Below, piece by piece: positions 1 to 4,634 of a stretch of 18,372 nt of DNA. This DNA comes from CAZLQG01 sp964561655 (GTDB taxonomy: Bacteria > Patescibacteriota > Doudnabacteria > UBA920). The position numbers and the translations under genes were made by a program. Within the stretch, counting starts at the first letter, position 1, and each line of letters opens with the position of its first letter. Below the pieces are notes generated by a model that was given only the letters and a program-made list of their open reading frames with translations, did no database searches and was not told where the DNA came from. The stretch lies in contig CAZLQG010000021.1 of the NCBI GenBank assembly GCA_964561655.1, positions 1 to 18,372 of the forward strand, in the 5' to 3' direction.

Positions 1-327
1 GTCATAGGCAAGATGTACAGGGGTTTTGAAAATGGTCCGGTTGGCCATATGGTTTTGGGCAGTATAGAAGAACTTACGGAACATGGTTTTATTTTAAGAA
101 CAGACAGAGATGAAAGACTGGAAGTGGAAATTACGGAAGGGACACGTTTTCCTTTTGGAAAGTATTTGGAAGAAGGTTTTGCGGTTTTTGTTGCTGGCGA
201 AAGGGAGGTTAATAAAATTAGAGCCTTTGGAGTGCATAAGATTGAAGAGGGCACTCAAAGGATGTTTTTTAGACAGCCTCCAATGCGCGGAATGAAGATG
301 CAAGTGCCTCCTCCGTTTATGCAATGA
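1..327 (+). CDS. DUF5666-like small beta-barrel domain protein, 5' end missing
   Basis: The reading frame is open from base 1 and ends at a TGA at 325-327, so the gene most likely begins outside the window. The ATG at 13 is only an internal methionine candidate and has no ribosome binding site. The visible 108 residues show the pattern Gly-x-Ile, then a short strand ending in Phe-Ile-Leu, an Arg/Asp-rich turn, Val-Glu-Ile with a following Thr, Leu-Glu-Glu-Gly, Val-x-Val-x-Gly and Ile-Arg-Ala. This is the layout of DUF5666-type OB-like domains, common in secreted or surface proteins of Patescibacteria. The last 25 residues are rich in Met, Pro and Arg and look disordered. No catalytic residues are recognised. 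The family call rests on pattern only and the function is unknown. Confidence 0.5.
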   Translation, partial: VIGKMYRGFENGPVGHMVLGSIEELTEHGFILRTDRDERLEVEITEGTRFPFGKYLEEGFAVFVAGEREVNKIRAFGVHKIEEGTQRMFFRQPPMRGMKMQVPPPFMQ

Positions 328-343
328 GTGAACTGATTTTGAG

Positions 344-381
344 AACTCTCCCGCCCAAGCAGAACGGGGGGAGGTTTTTTT
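344..381 (+). terminator. Rho-independent terminator after the first gene
   Basis: A G/C-rich hairpin lies 17 nt after the TGA. AAC and CTCCC on the 5' side pair with GGGAG and GTT on the 3' side, with small bulges, and seven T residues follow directly (375-381). It separates the truncated gene from the next one, so the DUF3048 gene should have its own promoter in 382-415. That stretch offers only a weak -35-like TTGGCA at 384-389. Confidence 0.7.
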
Positions 382-415
382 AGTTGGCAATAAAATCCAT
401 GTTAAAATAAAGCAT

Positions 416-1465
416 ATGGAAAAAAAGAAAATTTTGTTAATCGTTGTTCTTTTTGTTGTGCTTGCTGTTTTGTGGTTTATTTTAACTCGGCAAGGTTATT
501 TTGGCTTTAAGATTGAAAAGCTGCCGGAAACGCCGCGGCTTGCTGCCGCGGTCAACGGCCGGTTGGTTGACCCTCAAATTGCCGCGGCTCGGCCCATTGC
601 CGTAGTGGTAGAAAACCACCCTGACAGCCGGCCGCAGTCGGGCTTGGGCGGCGCTGACATTGTTTACGAAACTTTGGCAGAGGGCGGGATTACCCGTTTT
701 TTGGCACTTTTTCAAACGAACCAGGTGGAGAATATTGGACCAGTTCGCAGCGCGCGAGATTATTTCGCCGAGCTGGCTAACGAGTGGGGCGCGCTTTTTG
801 CGCACGTCGGCGGCAGCAATAAAGTAATTGTCCAGCTTAAAAACGGTGAGTATAAAAATTTGGATGATGCCAACGAATATTACAATGAACAATTTTTCCA
901 TCGCGCGGCGGAAAAAGACGCGCCGCATAATGTTTTTTCTTCAACCGAAAAATTAAAAGAGCTAATGGATTTTTACGGATTTTTCAGACAGGCCAATTTT
1001 TTTTCTTATCAATTTAAACAAGACGAGCCAATATCGGCATCAACCACCCAAGCTGGAATTGTTAGCATAGATTTTTCCCGGCCAGGATATGAAGTTGAAT
1101 ATCGGTATGATTTTTCTAACAACAATTATTTCCGTTCTCTGTCGGGCGACCCGCATTTGGACGCCGAGAGCCAAAAGCAGCTTACGGCTAAAAACATTGT
1201 TGTGCAGTTTGTGGAGGTAACGCCCGTACCGAACGATCCATTGCTGAAAGTGGATATAAAACTGTTAGGGCAGGGCAAAGCTGTTGTTTTTCAAGATGGC
1301 AAAATTATAGAAGGCACTTGGATCAAAAGCATAGACAACCCAACCAGGTTTTTTGATTCGTTTGGCAGGGAAGTGCAGTTTAACCGAGGGCCTATTTGGA
1401 TAGAATTGGTGCCGGAAGACAAAGAAGCTCAGTTTAACTGGCAAAGTTTAGAATTATTATCTTAA
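416..1465 (+). CDS. DUF3048 (YerB-like) domain protein with N-terminal membrane anchor
   Basis: A 349-residue protein. Residues 5-24 form one hydrophobic helix after a Lys-rich start, which suggests a membrane anchor with the rest outside; there is no lipobox cysteine. The N-terminal domain matches DUF3048: Arg-Pro-Ile-Ala-Val-Val-Val-Glu-Asn, Arg-Pro-Gln-Ser-Gly-Leu, Asp-Ile-Val-Tyr-Glu, Ala-Glu-Gly-Gly-Ile-Thr-Arg and Gly-Pro-Val-Arg-Ser-Ala-Arg. The C-terminal part matches the companion DUF3048_C domain: Gly-Thr-Trp-Ile-Lys near residue 301, Arg-Phe-Phe-Asp, and Gly-Pro-Ile-Trp-Ile-Glu near the end. The B. subtilis relative YerB is a lipoprotein whose biochemical role I cannot state. The ATG sits just downstream of an A/T-rich stretch without a Shine-Dalgarno. 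The next gene begins within 10 bp, so the two are probably co-transcribed. Confidence 0.87.
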   Translation: MEKKKILLIVVLFVVLAVLWFILTRQGYFGFKIEKLPETPRLAAAVNGRLVDPQIAAARPIAVVVENHPDSRPQSGLGGADIVYETLAEGGITRFLALFQTNQVENIGPVRSARDYFAELANEWGALFAHVGGSNKVIVQLKNGEYKNLDDANEYYNEQFFHRAAEKDAPHNVFSSTEKLKELMDFYGFFRQANFFSYQFKQDEPISASTTQAGIVSIDFSRPGYEVEYRYDFSNNNYFRSLSGDPHLDAESQKQLTAKNIVVQFVEVTPVPNDPLLKVDIKLLGQGKAVVFQDGKIIEGTWIKSIDNPTRFFDSFGREVQFNRGPIWIELVPEDKEAQFNWQSLELLS

Positions 1466-1473
1466 TACCGGTG

Positions 1474-1743
1474 ATGCAGGTTTCTTTTAAAGACAGAGTT
1501 TATAAAGTGGTTAGAAAAATCCCTAAAGGGAAAGTTTTAACTTATAAACAGGTGGCAAAATTGGCCGGTAGGCCAAAAGCTTACCGCGTCGTAGGCAGCA
1601 TCTTAAGCAAAAATTACGACTCTAAAATCCCTTGCCACAGGGTAATTAGGTCGGACGGTACGCTTGGCGGCTACAACCGTGGTAGGCAGAAAAAAGTTTT
1701 GCTTTTAAAAGAGGAAGGTGTAGAATTAATTAGTAATAATTAA
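1474..1743 (+). CDS. MGMT-type O6-alkylguanine-DNA alkyltransferase, DNA-binding domain only
   Basis: An 89-residue protein that corresponds to the C-terminal helix-turn-helix and active-site domain of O6-methylguanine-DNA methyltransferases. Visible signatures are Tyr-Lys-Gln-Val-Ala near residue 24, Tyr-Arg-Val-Val-Gly near 37, and the active-site motif Pro-Cys-His-Arg-Val at 53-57 with Cys54, followed by Gly-Gly-Tyr and Leu-Leu-Lys-x-Glu-Gly. Because Cys54 is present rather than the Trp of alkyltransferase-like (ATL) proteins, it could accept an alkyl group. It lacks the N-terminal ribonuclease-H-like domain of full-length Ogt or MGMT, as many short bacterial homologues do. A GTG at 1471 is directly adjacent; I prefer the ATG. 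It starts 8 bp after the DUF3048 stop, which suggests an operon. Confidence 0.85.
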   Translation: MQVSFKDRVYKVVRKIPKGKVLTYKQVAKLAGRPKAYRVVGSILSKNYDSKIPCHRVIRSDGTLGGYNRGRQKKVLLLKEEGVELISNN

Positions 1744-1761
1744 TCGTTATTTTAAAAATTT

Positions 1762-2145
1762 ATGCAATCTTATTACGGCCAGATAGAAAAAGAGACTTTG
1801 GAAAATGCGAATTTTCGCAAAGTGATTTTTACCGGCAAGCACAGCCAATTGGTTTTAATGAGTCTTAAAGCCGGTGAGGAAATTGGCGAAGAAGTGCACA
1901 ACTACGTTGATCAGTTTTTTAGGTTTGAACAAGGACAGGGAAAAGTTGTTATCGATGATAATCAATTTGATGTAGCAGACGGTGACGCGGTAGTAGTGCC
2001 GGCCGGAAGCAGACATAATGTTATTAACACCGGCGCAGAAGATTTAAAACTTTATACCGTCTACTCTCCGTCTAACCACCCGGCCGGCACGGTGCATGCA
2101 ACCAAAGCCGAAGCCGATGCCGCAGAGGAAGAACATCATCACTAA
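1762..2145 (+). CDS. Single-domain cupin protein
   Basis: A 127-residue cupin. Motif 2 is a textbook match, G(x5)PxG(x2)H(x3)N, spanning Gly74, Pro80, Gly82, His85 and Asn89. Motif 1 is partly degenerate: His46 and Glu56 are in place and the second motif-1 histidine is replaced, with Asp50-Gln51 nearby. A metal could therefore be held by His46, Glu56 and His85, possibly with Gln51. The tail ends in Glu-Glu-Glu-His-His-His. Related small cupins often follow mannose-6-phosphate isomerase-like folds, but the substrate cannot be read from the sequence. It lies 18 bp after the methyltransferase gene in the same direction and is followed at once by a strong terminator, so it is the last gene of this small operon. 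Confidence 0.85.
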   Translation: MQSYYGQIEKETLENANFRKVIFTGKHSQLVLMSLKAGEEIGEEVHNYVDQFFRFEQGQGKVVIDDNQFDVADGDAVVVPAGSRHNVINTGAEDLKLYTVYSPSNHPAGTVHATKAEADAAEEEHHH

Positions 2146-2147
2146 AC

Positions 2148-2178
2148 TAAAATCCTCCGCTTGTAGCGGAGGATTTTA
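2148..2178. terminator. Bidirectional Rho-independent terminator between cupin gene and rpmB
   Basis: A perfect 13-bp inverted repeat (2148-2160 with 2166-2178) has a TTGTA loop. The stem core is CCTCCGC/GCGGAGG and the outer part is AAAA/TTTT, so each strand ends in a T run. It lies between two convergent genes, 2 nt after the cupin stop and 11 nt beyond the rpmB stop, which fits termination from both sides. Confidence 0.9.
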
Positions 2179-2189
2179 GATACAAAAAT

Positions 2190-2366
2190 TTATTTAGCGG
2201 CTTTGGCTTTTGTCTTTATGCACCTGGTACAAGCCTTAACTCTTTTGCCCTCATGCCGCGTCCATTGTAAGTTTGGTTTTAGACGCACAATAGACGCTCT
2301 CATGCTATGGGAGCGTTTTATGGTTCTAGAATAAGTTTTGCCGCAGATTGAACATTGTCGGGGCAT
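2190..2366 (-). CDS. rpmB: 50S ribosomal protein L28 (bL28)
   Basis: A 58-residue reading frame on the minus strand that is easily missed because of its size. The protein begins Met-Pro-Arg-Gln-Cys-Ser-Ile-Cys-Gly-Lys, has Ser-His-Ser in the middle, then Lys-Pro-Asn-Leu-Gln, and ends with Ala-Cys-Thr-Arg-Cys-Ile-Lys. This is the bL28 pattern. Cys5, Cys8, Cys46 and Cys49 form two CxxC pairs, as in zinc-binding (C+) L28 proteins, so it should bind zinc. L28 is a late-assembling component of the large subunit. The gene stands alone, convergent with the cupin gene and divergent from the M50 protease gene. The ATG is followed by the canonical N-terminus, and no upstream in-frame start is needed. 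No Shine-Dalgarno is visible. Confidence 0.92.
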   Translation of the reverse strand: MPRQCSICGKTYSRTIKRSHSMRASIVRLKPNLQWTRHEGKRVKACTRCIKTKAKAAK

Positions 2367-2412
2367 AAAATAGATTTAAGATTTATGATGTAAGATTTAG
2401 GAAATCTATGAT

Positions 2413-2456
2413 AGATTACCACAATTTGTTATAATTGACAAGAGTAATCAAGACAA
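2413..2456 (-). promoter_or_regulatory. Candidate tandem promoters for rpmB
   Basis: Two overlapping sigma-70-like promoters read toward rpmB. One is TTGTCT (2456-2451), 17 bp, TATAAC (2433-2428). The other is TTGTCA (2441-2436), 17 bp, TAATCT (2418-2413). Both are imperfect matches in A/T-rich DNA. The 17-bp spacing in both, and the location 50-90 bp before the start codon, support the call. Confidence 0.42.
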
Positions 2457-2457
2457 C

Positions 2458-2527
2458 AATATAACAAAATAACATTTTAGAATTTGCTTATGTTTAATTG
2501 TTATATTGTTATATTGTTTAATTGTTT
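2458..2527. repeat. A/T-rich imperfect palindrome upstream of the M50 gene
   Basis: The left part contains CAATATAACAAAATAAC and the right part GTTATATTGTTATATTG, which are close to reverse complements with about 20 nt between. It resembles the other palindromic spacers of this window and lies directly against the start codon of the M50 protease gene. Confidence 0.5.
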
Positions 2528-3136
2528 ATGGATATCTTAATCATTTTTATCATTCTTATCTTTTCCGCCATTGTGCACGAGGTAATGCACGGACTGGTGG
2601 CGGAAAAGCTGGGCGACAGCACCGCGCGTTACGCCGGCAGAATTACCCTAAACCCAATTCCGCACATTGACCCGTTCGGTTCGATTTTACTTCCTTTTAT
2701 ACTGCTGGCGGTCGGCAGTCCCATCATCTTTGGCGCGGCCCGTCCGGTGCCGGTGAATTTTAATAATCTGCGCAAGCCCAAACGGGATATGGCTCTGGTT
2801 TCTTTGGCCGGGCCTTTGAGCAACTTTGCTTTGGCGGTTTTGTGCGTGATTCCTATCAAGCTTGGTTTGGCCAACGCCATATCCGGTCCTATATTGCTTC
2901 AGGCCATTTTGATAAATATAGTTTTGGGTACTTTTAACCTGATTCCTATTCCGCCTTTGGACGGCAGTAAGATTTTGGCTGCCTTAGCGCCTGACGAATG
3001 GATGTTTAAAATTTTGTCTTTGGAAAGGTACGGCTTTTTGCTGGTCTTGCTGTTCTTGATGATGGGAATTTTAGAAAAAATACTTCTTCCCGTAATTTTC
3101 CTTTTCGGCCAGATTTTCGGGGTGAGGTTTTTTTAG
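2528..3136 (+). CDS. Site-2-type intramembrane metalloprotease (peptidase M50 family)
   Basis: A 202-residue membrane protein with several hydrophobic helices. The zinc ligands of the family are visible: His-Glu-Val-Met-His at 17-21 inside the first helix, and Asn-Leu-Ile-Pro-Ile-Pro-Pro-Leu-Asp-Gly at 137-146, which supplies the third ligand (Asp145). Gly-Pro-Leu-Ser-Asn at 95-99 is also typical. The size and helix layout fit the small bacterial site-2 protease subfamily that lacks PDZ and CBS domains. Such enzymes cleave transmembrane segments; the substrate is unknown. I chose the ATG at 2528; a TTG at 2522 would add two residues. There is no Shine-Dalgarno. The gene ends 3 bp before the -35 box of the str promoter. 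Confidence 0.9.
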   Translation: MDILIIFIILIFSAIVHEVMHGLVAEKLGDSTARYAGRITLNPIPHIDPFGSILLPFILLAVGSPIIFGAARPVPVNFNNLRKPKRDMALVSLAGPLSNFALAVLCVIPIKLGLANAISGPILLQAILINIVLGTFNLIPIPPLDGSKILAALAPDEWMFKILSLERYGFLLVLLFLMMGILEKILLPVIFLFGQIFGVRFF

Positions 3137-3139
3137 GTG

Positions 3140-3168
3140 TTGACTAAAAATGTTGTTTAAAGTATAAT
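3140..3168 (+). promoter_or_regulatory. Sigma-70-type promoter of the str operon
   Basis: TTGACT at 3140-3145, exactly 17 bp, then TATAAT at 3163-3168. This is the best promoter match in the window. Transcription should start near 3175, giving a leader of about 360 nt before rpsL. Confidence 0.88.
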
Positions 3169-3191
3169 GTTCCTAATTGAATAAGAAACCC

Positions 3192-3328
3192 TCCCGATTC
3201 GTCGGGAAAATTACTAAATTTAGGTTGATTTGTTTGGGAAGTTACGATGCAGGTTTCCATCGATCCGCCTTCGCTAAAGCTTCGGCGGACATCGCTCTAT
3301 AAATATTTATGGAGCTCGGTACCAAACA
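3192..3328 (+). promoter_or_regulatory. Structured leader RNA of the str operon, upstream half (aptamer-like)
   Basis: A string of designed-looking helices follows the promoter. A 6-bp hairpin with a TTCG tetraloop lies at 3192-3207. Then a 7-bp helix, TGTTTGG (3231-3237) with CCAAACA (3322-3328), closes a multibranch domain. Inside it are CGATG/CATCG (3245-3249 with 3258-3262); CGAT plus CCGCC (3261-3269) with GGCGG plus ATCG (3284-3294), a 9-bp stem with a 2-nt bulge; and an 11-nt perfect inverted repeat GCTCTATAAAT/ATTTATGGAGC (3294-3315). CGATG can also pair with a second CATCG at 3290-3294, so alternative folds exist. It matches no RNA family that I can name and is not a tRNA. That it senses something is inference from the terminator that follows. 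Confidence 0.55.
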
Positions 3329-3343
3329 GACGAAGTAGACGCG

Positions 3344-3369
3344 AACTGATCGTGTCCGATCAGTTTTTA
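3344..3369 (+). terminator. Intrinsic terminator inside the str leader (attenuator candidate)
   Basis: AACTGATC (3344-3351) and GATCAGTT (3358-3365) form a perfect 8-bp stem with a GTGTCC loop, and the T run continues to 3368. It lies about 175 nt after the predicted transcription start and about 165 nt before rpsL, so it would stop str transcripts early unless it is bypassed. Confidence 0.72.
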
Positions 3370-3390
3370 TTGCGCTAAAATTATATACAG

Positions 3391-3528
3391 TTCCGAGGCG
3401 TCGGATTCATTCCGCGCCAAGGAAACGATATAGGGAAAAAGATAAGGATTGAAAAGAAAAAACCGATTGGGGTTCCCCGCGAGGCAAAGCCGAGTGGGGT
3501 GATCTGTTAGGTTTTGTCTTTTCAAAAC
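3391..3528 (+). promoter_or_regulatory. Structured leader RNA of the str operon, downstream half
   Basis: Three further hairpins precede rpsL. At 3391-3424, TTCC/GGAA, an internal loop GA/AA, GGCG/CGCC, one bulged T and CGGA/TCCG form one long hairpin. At 3475-3499, CCCCGC pairs with GTGGGG-type bases, followed by tandem G.A pairs (3481-3482 with 3492-3493) and GGC/GCC closed by an AAA loop; the upstream GGGG at 3469-3472 could compete for the CCCC. At 3511-3528, GTTTTG/CAAAAC forms a hairpin ending 6 nt before the rpsL ATG. A role as a ribosomal-protein binding site (for example S7, which regulates str in E. coli) is possible but not shown. Confidence 0.5.
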
Positions 3529-3534
3529 AATATT

Positions 3535-3948
3535 ATGCCAACAATCAATCAGCTCATCAAAAAACCACGCAAATCAGCCAAAGCGAAATCAAAGTCGCCG
3601 GCGCTTTTGCGCAGAGTGAACTTAATTAAGAATAAGCCGCTTTATATAAAAACCGGCGCGCCTTTTATGCGCGGCGTGTGCTTGAAGGTTTATACCACGA
3701 CTCCCAAAAAGCCGAATTCGGCTTTAAGGAAAGTGGCAAAAATCAAACTTACCAACGGGATGGAAGTAATTGCTTATATTCCAGGAATCGGCCACAATTT
3801 GCAGGAACACAGCGTGGTTATGATCCGCGGTGGCAGGGTAAAAGATCTTCCCGGCGTGCGCTATCACATTGTCCGCGGGAAATTGGACACATTAGGCGTT
3901 GACGGTCGAAAACGCGGCAGAAGCAAGTACGGAGCAAAAGCAAAATAA
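3535..3948 (+). CDS. rpsL: 30S ribosomal protein S12 (uS12)
   Basis: A 137-residue S12, first gene of the str operon, located at the decoding centre of the small subunit. The start ATG at 3535 gives the canonical Met-Pro-Thr-Ile-Asn-Gln-Leu-Ile; an upstream TTG at 3514 would translate part of the leader hairpin and is rejected. Thr-Thr-Pro-Lys-Lys-Pro-Asn-Ser-Ala-Leu (Lys58-Lys59) and Gly-Gly-Arg-Val-Lys-Asp-Leu-Pro-Gly are intact. The residues mutated in streptomycin resistance therefore have their sensitive-type identity, and the Asp of the second motif is the one methylthiolated in some bacteria. Compared with E. coli there is an insertion of about 14 residues before the Arg-Gly-Val-Cys motif, similar in place to the longer Gram-positive S12. 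No Shine-Dalgarno is present. Confidence 0.97.
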   Translation: MPTINQLIKKPRKSAKAKSKSPALLRRVNLIKNKPLYIKTGAPFMRGVCLKVYTTTPKKPNSALRKVAKIKLTNGMEVIAYIPGIGHNLQEHSVVMIRGGRVKDLPGVRYHIVRGKLDTLGVDGRKRGRSKYGAKAK

Positions 3949-4026
3949 TTTTCAATTATTAATTCTCAATTTTCAATCAATTTTCAATGAAATAATTTCC
4001 AATTGTAAATTGAAAATTTAAATCAG
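3949..4026. repeat. Palindromic A/T spacer, TCAATTTTCAAT family
   Basis: The rpsL-rpsG spacer repeats the word TTTTCAATT several times on the left and contains its inverse, AATTGAAAATTT, on the right. It is a quasi-palindrome that ends 7 nt before the rpsG ATG. No promoter or Shine-Dalgarno is seen. Confidence 0.55.
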
Positions 4027-4545
4027 ATGCCTAGAAAAGCAAGAAGTTTTGAAAAAAGAACGCCGGAACCGGATCCAAGGTTTCAAAGCGTCAAGTATGC
4101 CAAGTTTATAAATTATTTGATGGAACGCGGCAAGAAGAACGTGGCGCGCAAAATTTTTTATGACGCCATAGATATTGTCAGCGAAAAGATCAAGGCGCAA
4201 AAATTGCAGGACGGGCCCAAAGACGGCCGGCAGATGTTTGATGTGGCTTTAAAAAATGTAAGCCCTTTGATGGAATTAAAAAGTCGCCGTATTGGCGGCG
4301 CCAACTATCAAGTGCCAATGGAAGTTATGGAACCCAGAAGGACTACGCTTGGAATGAAATGGATGATAGCCGCGGCACAGGCGAAAAAAGGTATGCCAAT
4401 GGCGCAAAAGTTGGCTGCGGAAATTATGGACGCTTTTGCCAAGCAGGGTGCCGCGGTCAAGAAGAAAGAAGACACTCACAGGATGGCCGAAGCCAACAAG
4501 GCCTTTGCCCACTTTGCCAGGTTTGGTAAGAGAAAAACCAGGTAA
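4027..4545 (+). CDS. rpsG: 30S ribosomal protein S7 (uS7)
   Basis: A 172-residue S7, a primary 16S rRNA binder that organises the head of the small subunit and contacts E-site tRNA. It begins Met-Pro-Arg-Lys-Ala-Arg and contains the family stretches Phe-Ile-Asn-Tyr-Leu-Met, Arg-Arg-Ile-Gly-Gly-Ala-Asn-Tyr-Gln-Val-Pro, Glu-Val and Lys-Lys-Glu-Asp-Thr-His-Arg-Met-Ala-Glu-Ala-Asn-Lys-Ala-Phe-Ala-His. About 15 residues longer than E. coli S7, with the extra length around Lys-Leu-Gln-Asp-Gly-Pro-Lys-Asp-Gly (residues 59-67). It follows rpsL after a 78-bp A/T-rich spacer and has no Shine-Dalgarno. In E. coli S7 is the translational repressor of this operon; whether that holds here cannot be told. 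Confidence 0.97.
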   Translation: MPRKARSFEKRTPEPDPRFQSVKYAKFINYLMERGKKNVARKIFYDAIDIVSEKIKAQKLQDGPKDGRQMFDVALKNVSPLMELKSRRIGGANYQVPMEVMEPRRTTLGMKWMIAAAQAKKGMPMAQKLAAEIMDAFAKQGAAVKKKEDTHRMAEANKAFAHFARFGKRKTR

Positions 4546-4634
4546 ATCAATTGACAGGATTGACCATGATTGATCAAGAATGACAAGAATTCTTAAATCA
4601 TGTTCAATCATTTAAATCTTGGACAATTAAATTT
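4546..4634. repeat. TTGACA/TTGATCA-type spacer, TCAATTAAATT family
   Basis: The rpsG-fusA spacer is built from variants of TTGACAGGATTGACCATGA and ends ACAATTAAATTT directly at the fusA ATG. The same ending recurs before rpsC (CAATTAAGTT) and rpsH (CAATTAAATT), so these spacers appear related. The TTGACA at 4551-4556 looks like a -35 box but has no convincing -10 at a suitable distance. Confidence 0.5.

Noticed and set aside
2133..2145. The Glu-Glu-Glu-His-His-His end of the cupin as a cloning tag or contamination
   Set aside because: Only three His, natural flanking codons, and a native terminator directly after. Nothing suggests a vector.
3231..3328. A tRNA gene in the rpsL leader, because of the 7-bp closing helix and three inner arms
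   Set aside because: There is no T-arm consensus, no anticodon-sized 7-nt loop on a 5-bp stem in the right place, and the length is near 98 nt without a variable-arm explanation.
3514..3534. An earlier TTG start for rpsL
   Set aside because: It would translate the hairpin before the gene. The ATG at 3535 gives the canonical S12 N-terminus.
4551..4556. A promoter before fusA based on TTGACA
   Set aside because: No acceptable -10 box at 16-18 bp. The hexamer is part of the repeat family.
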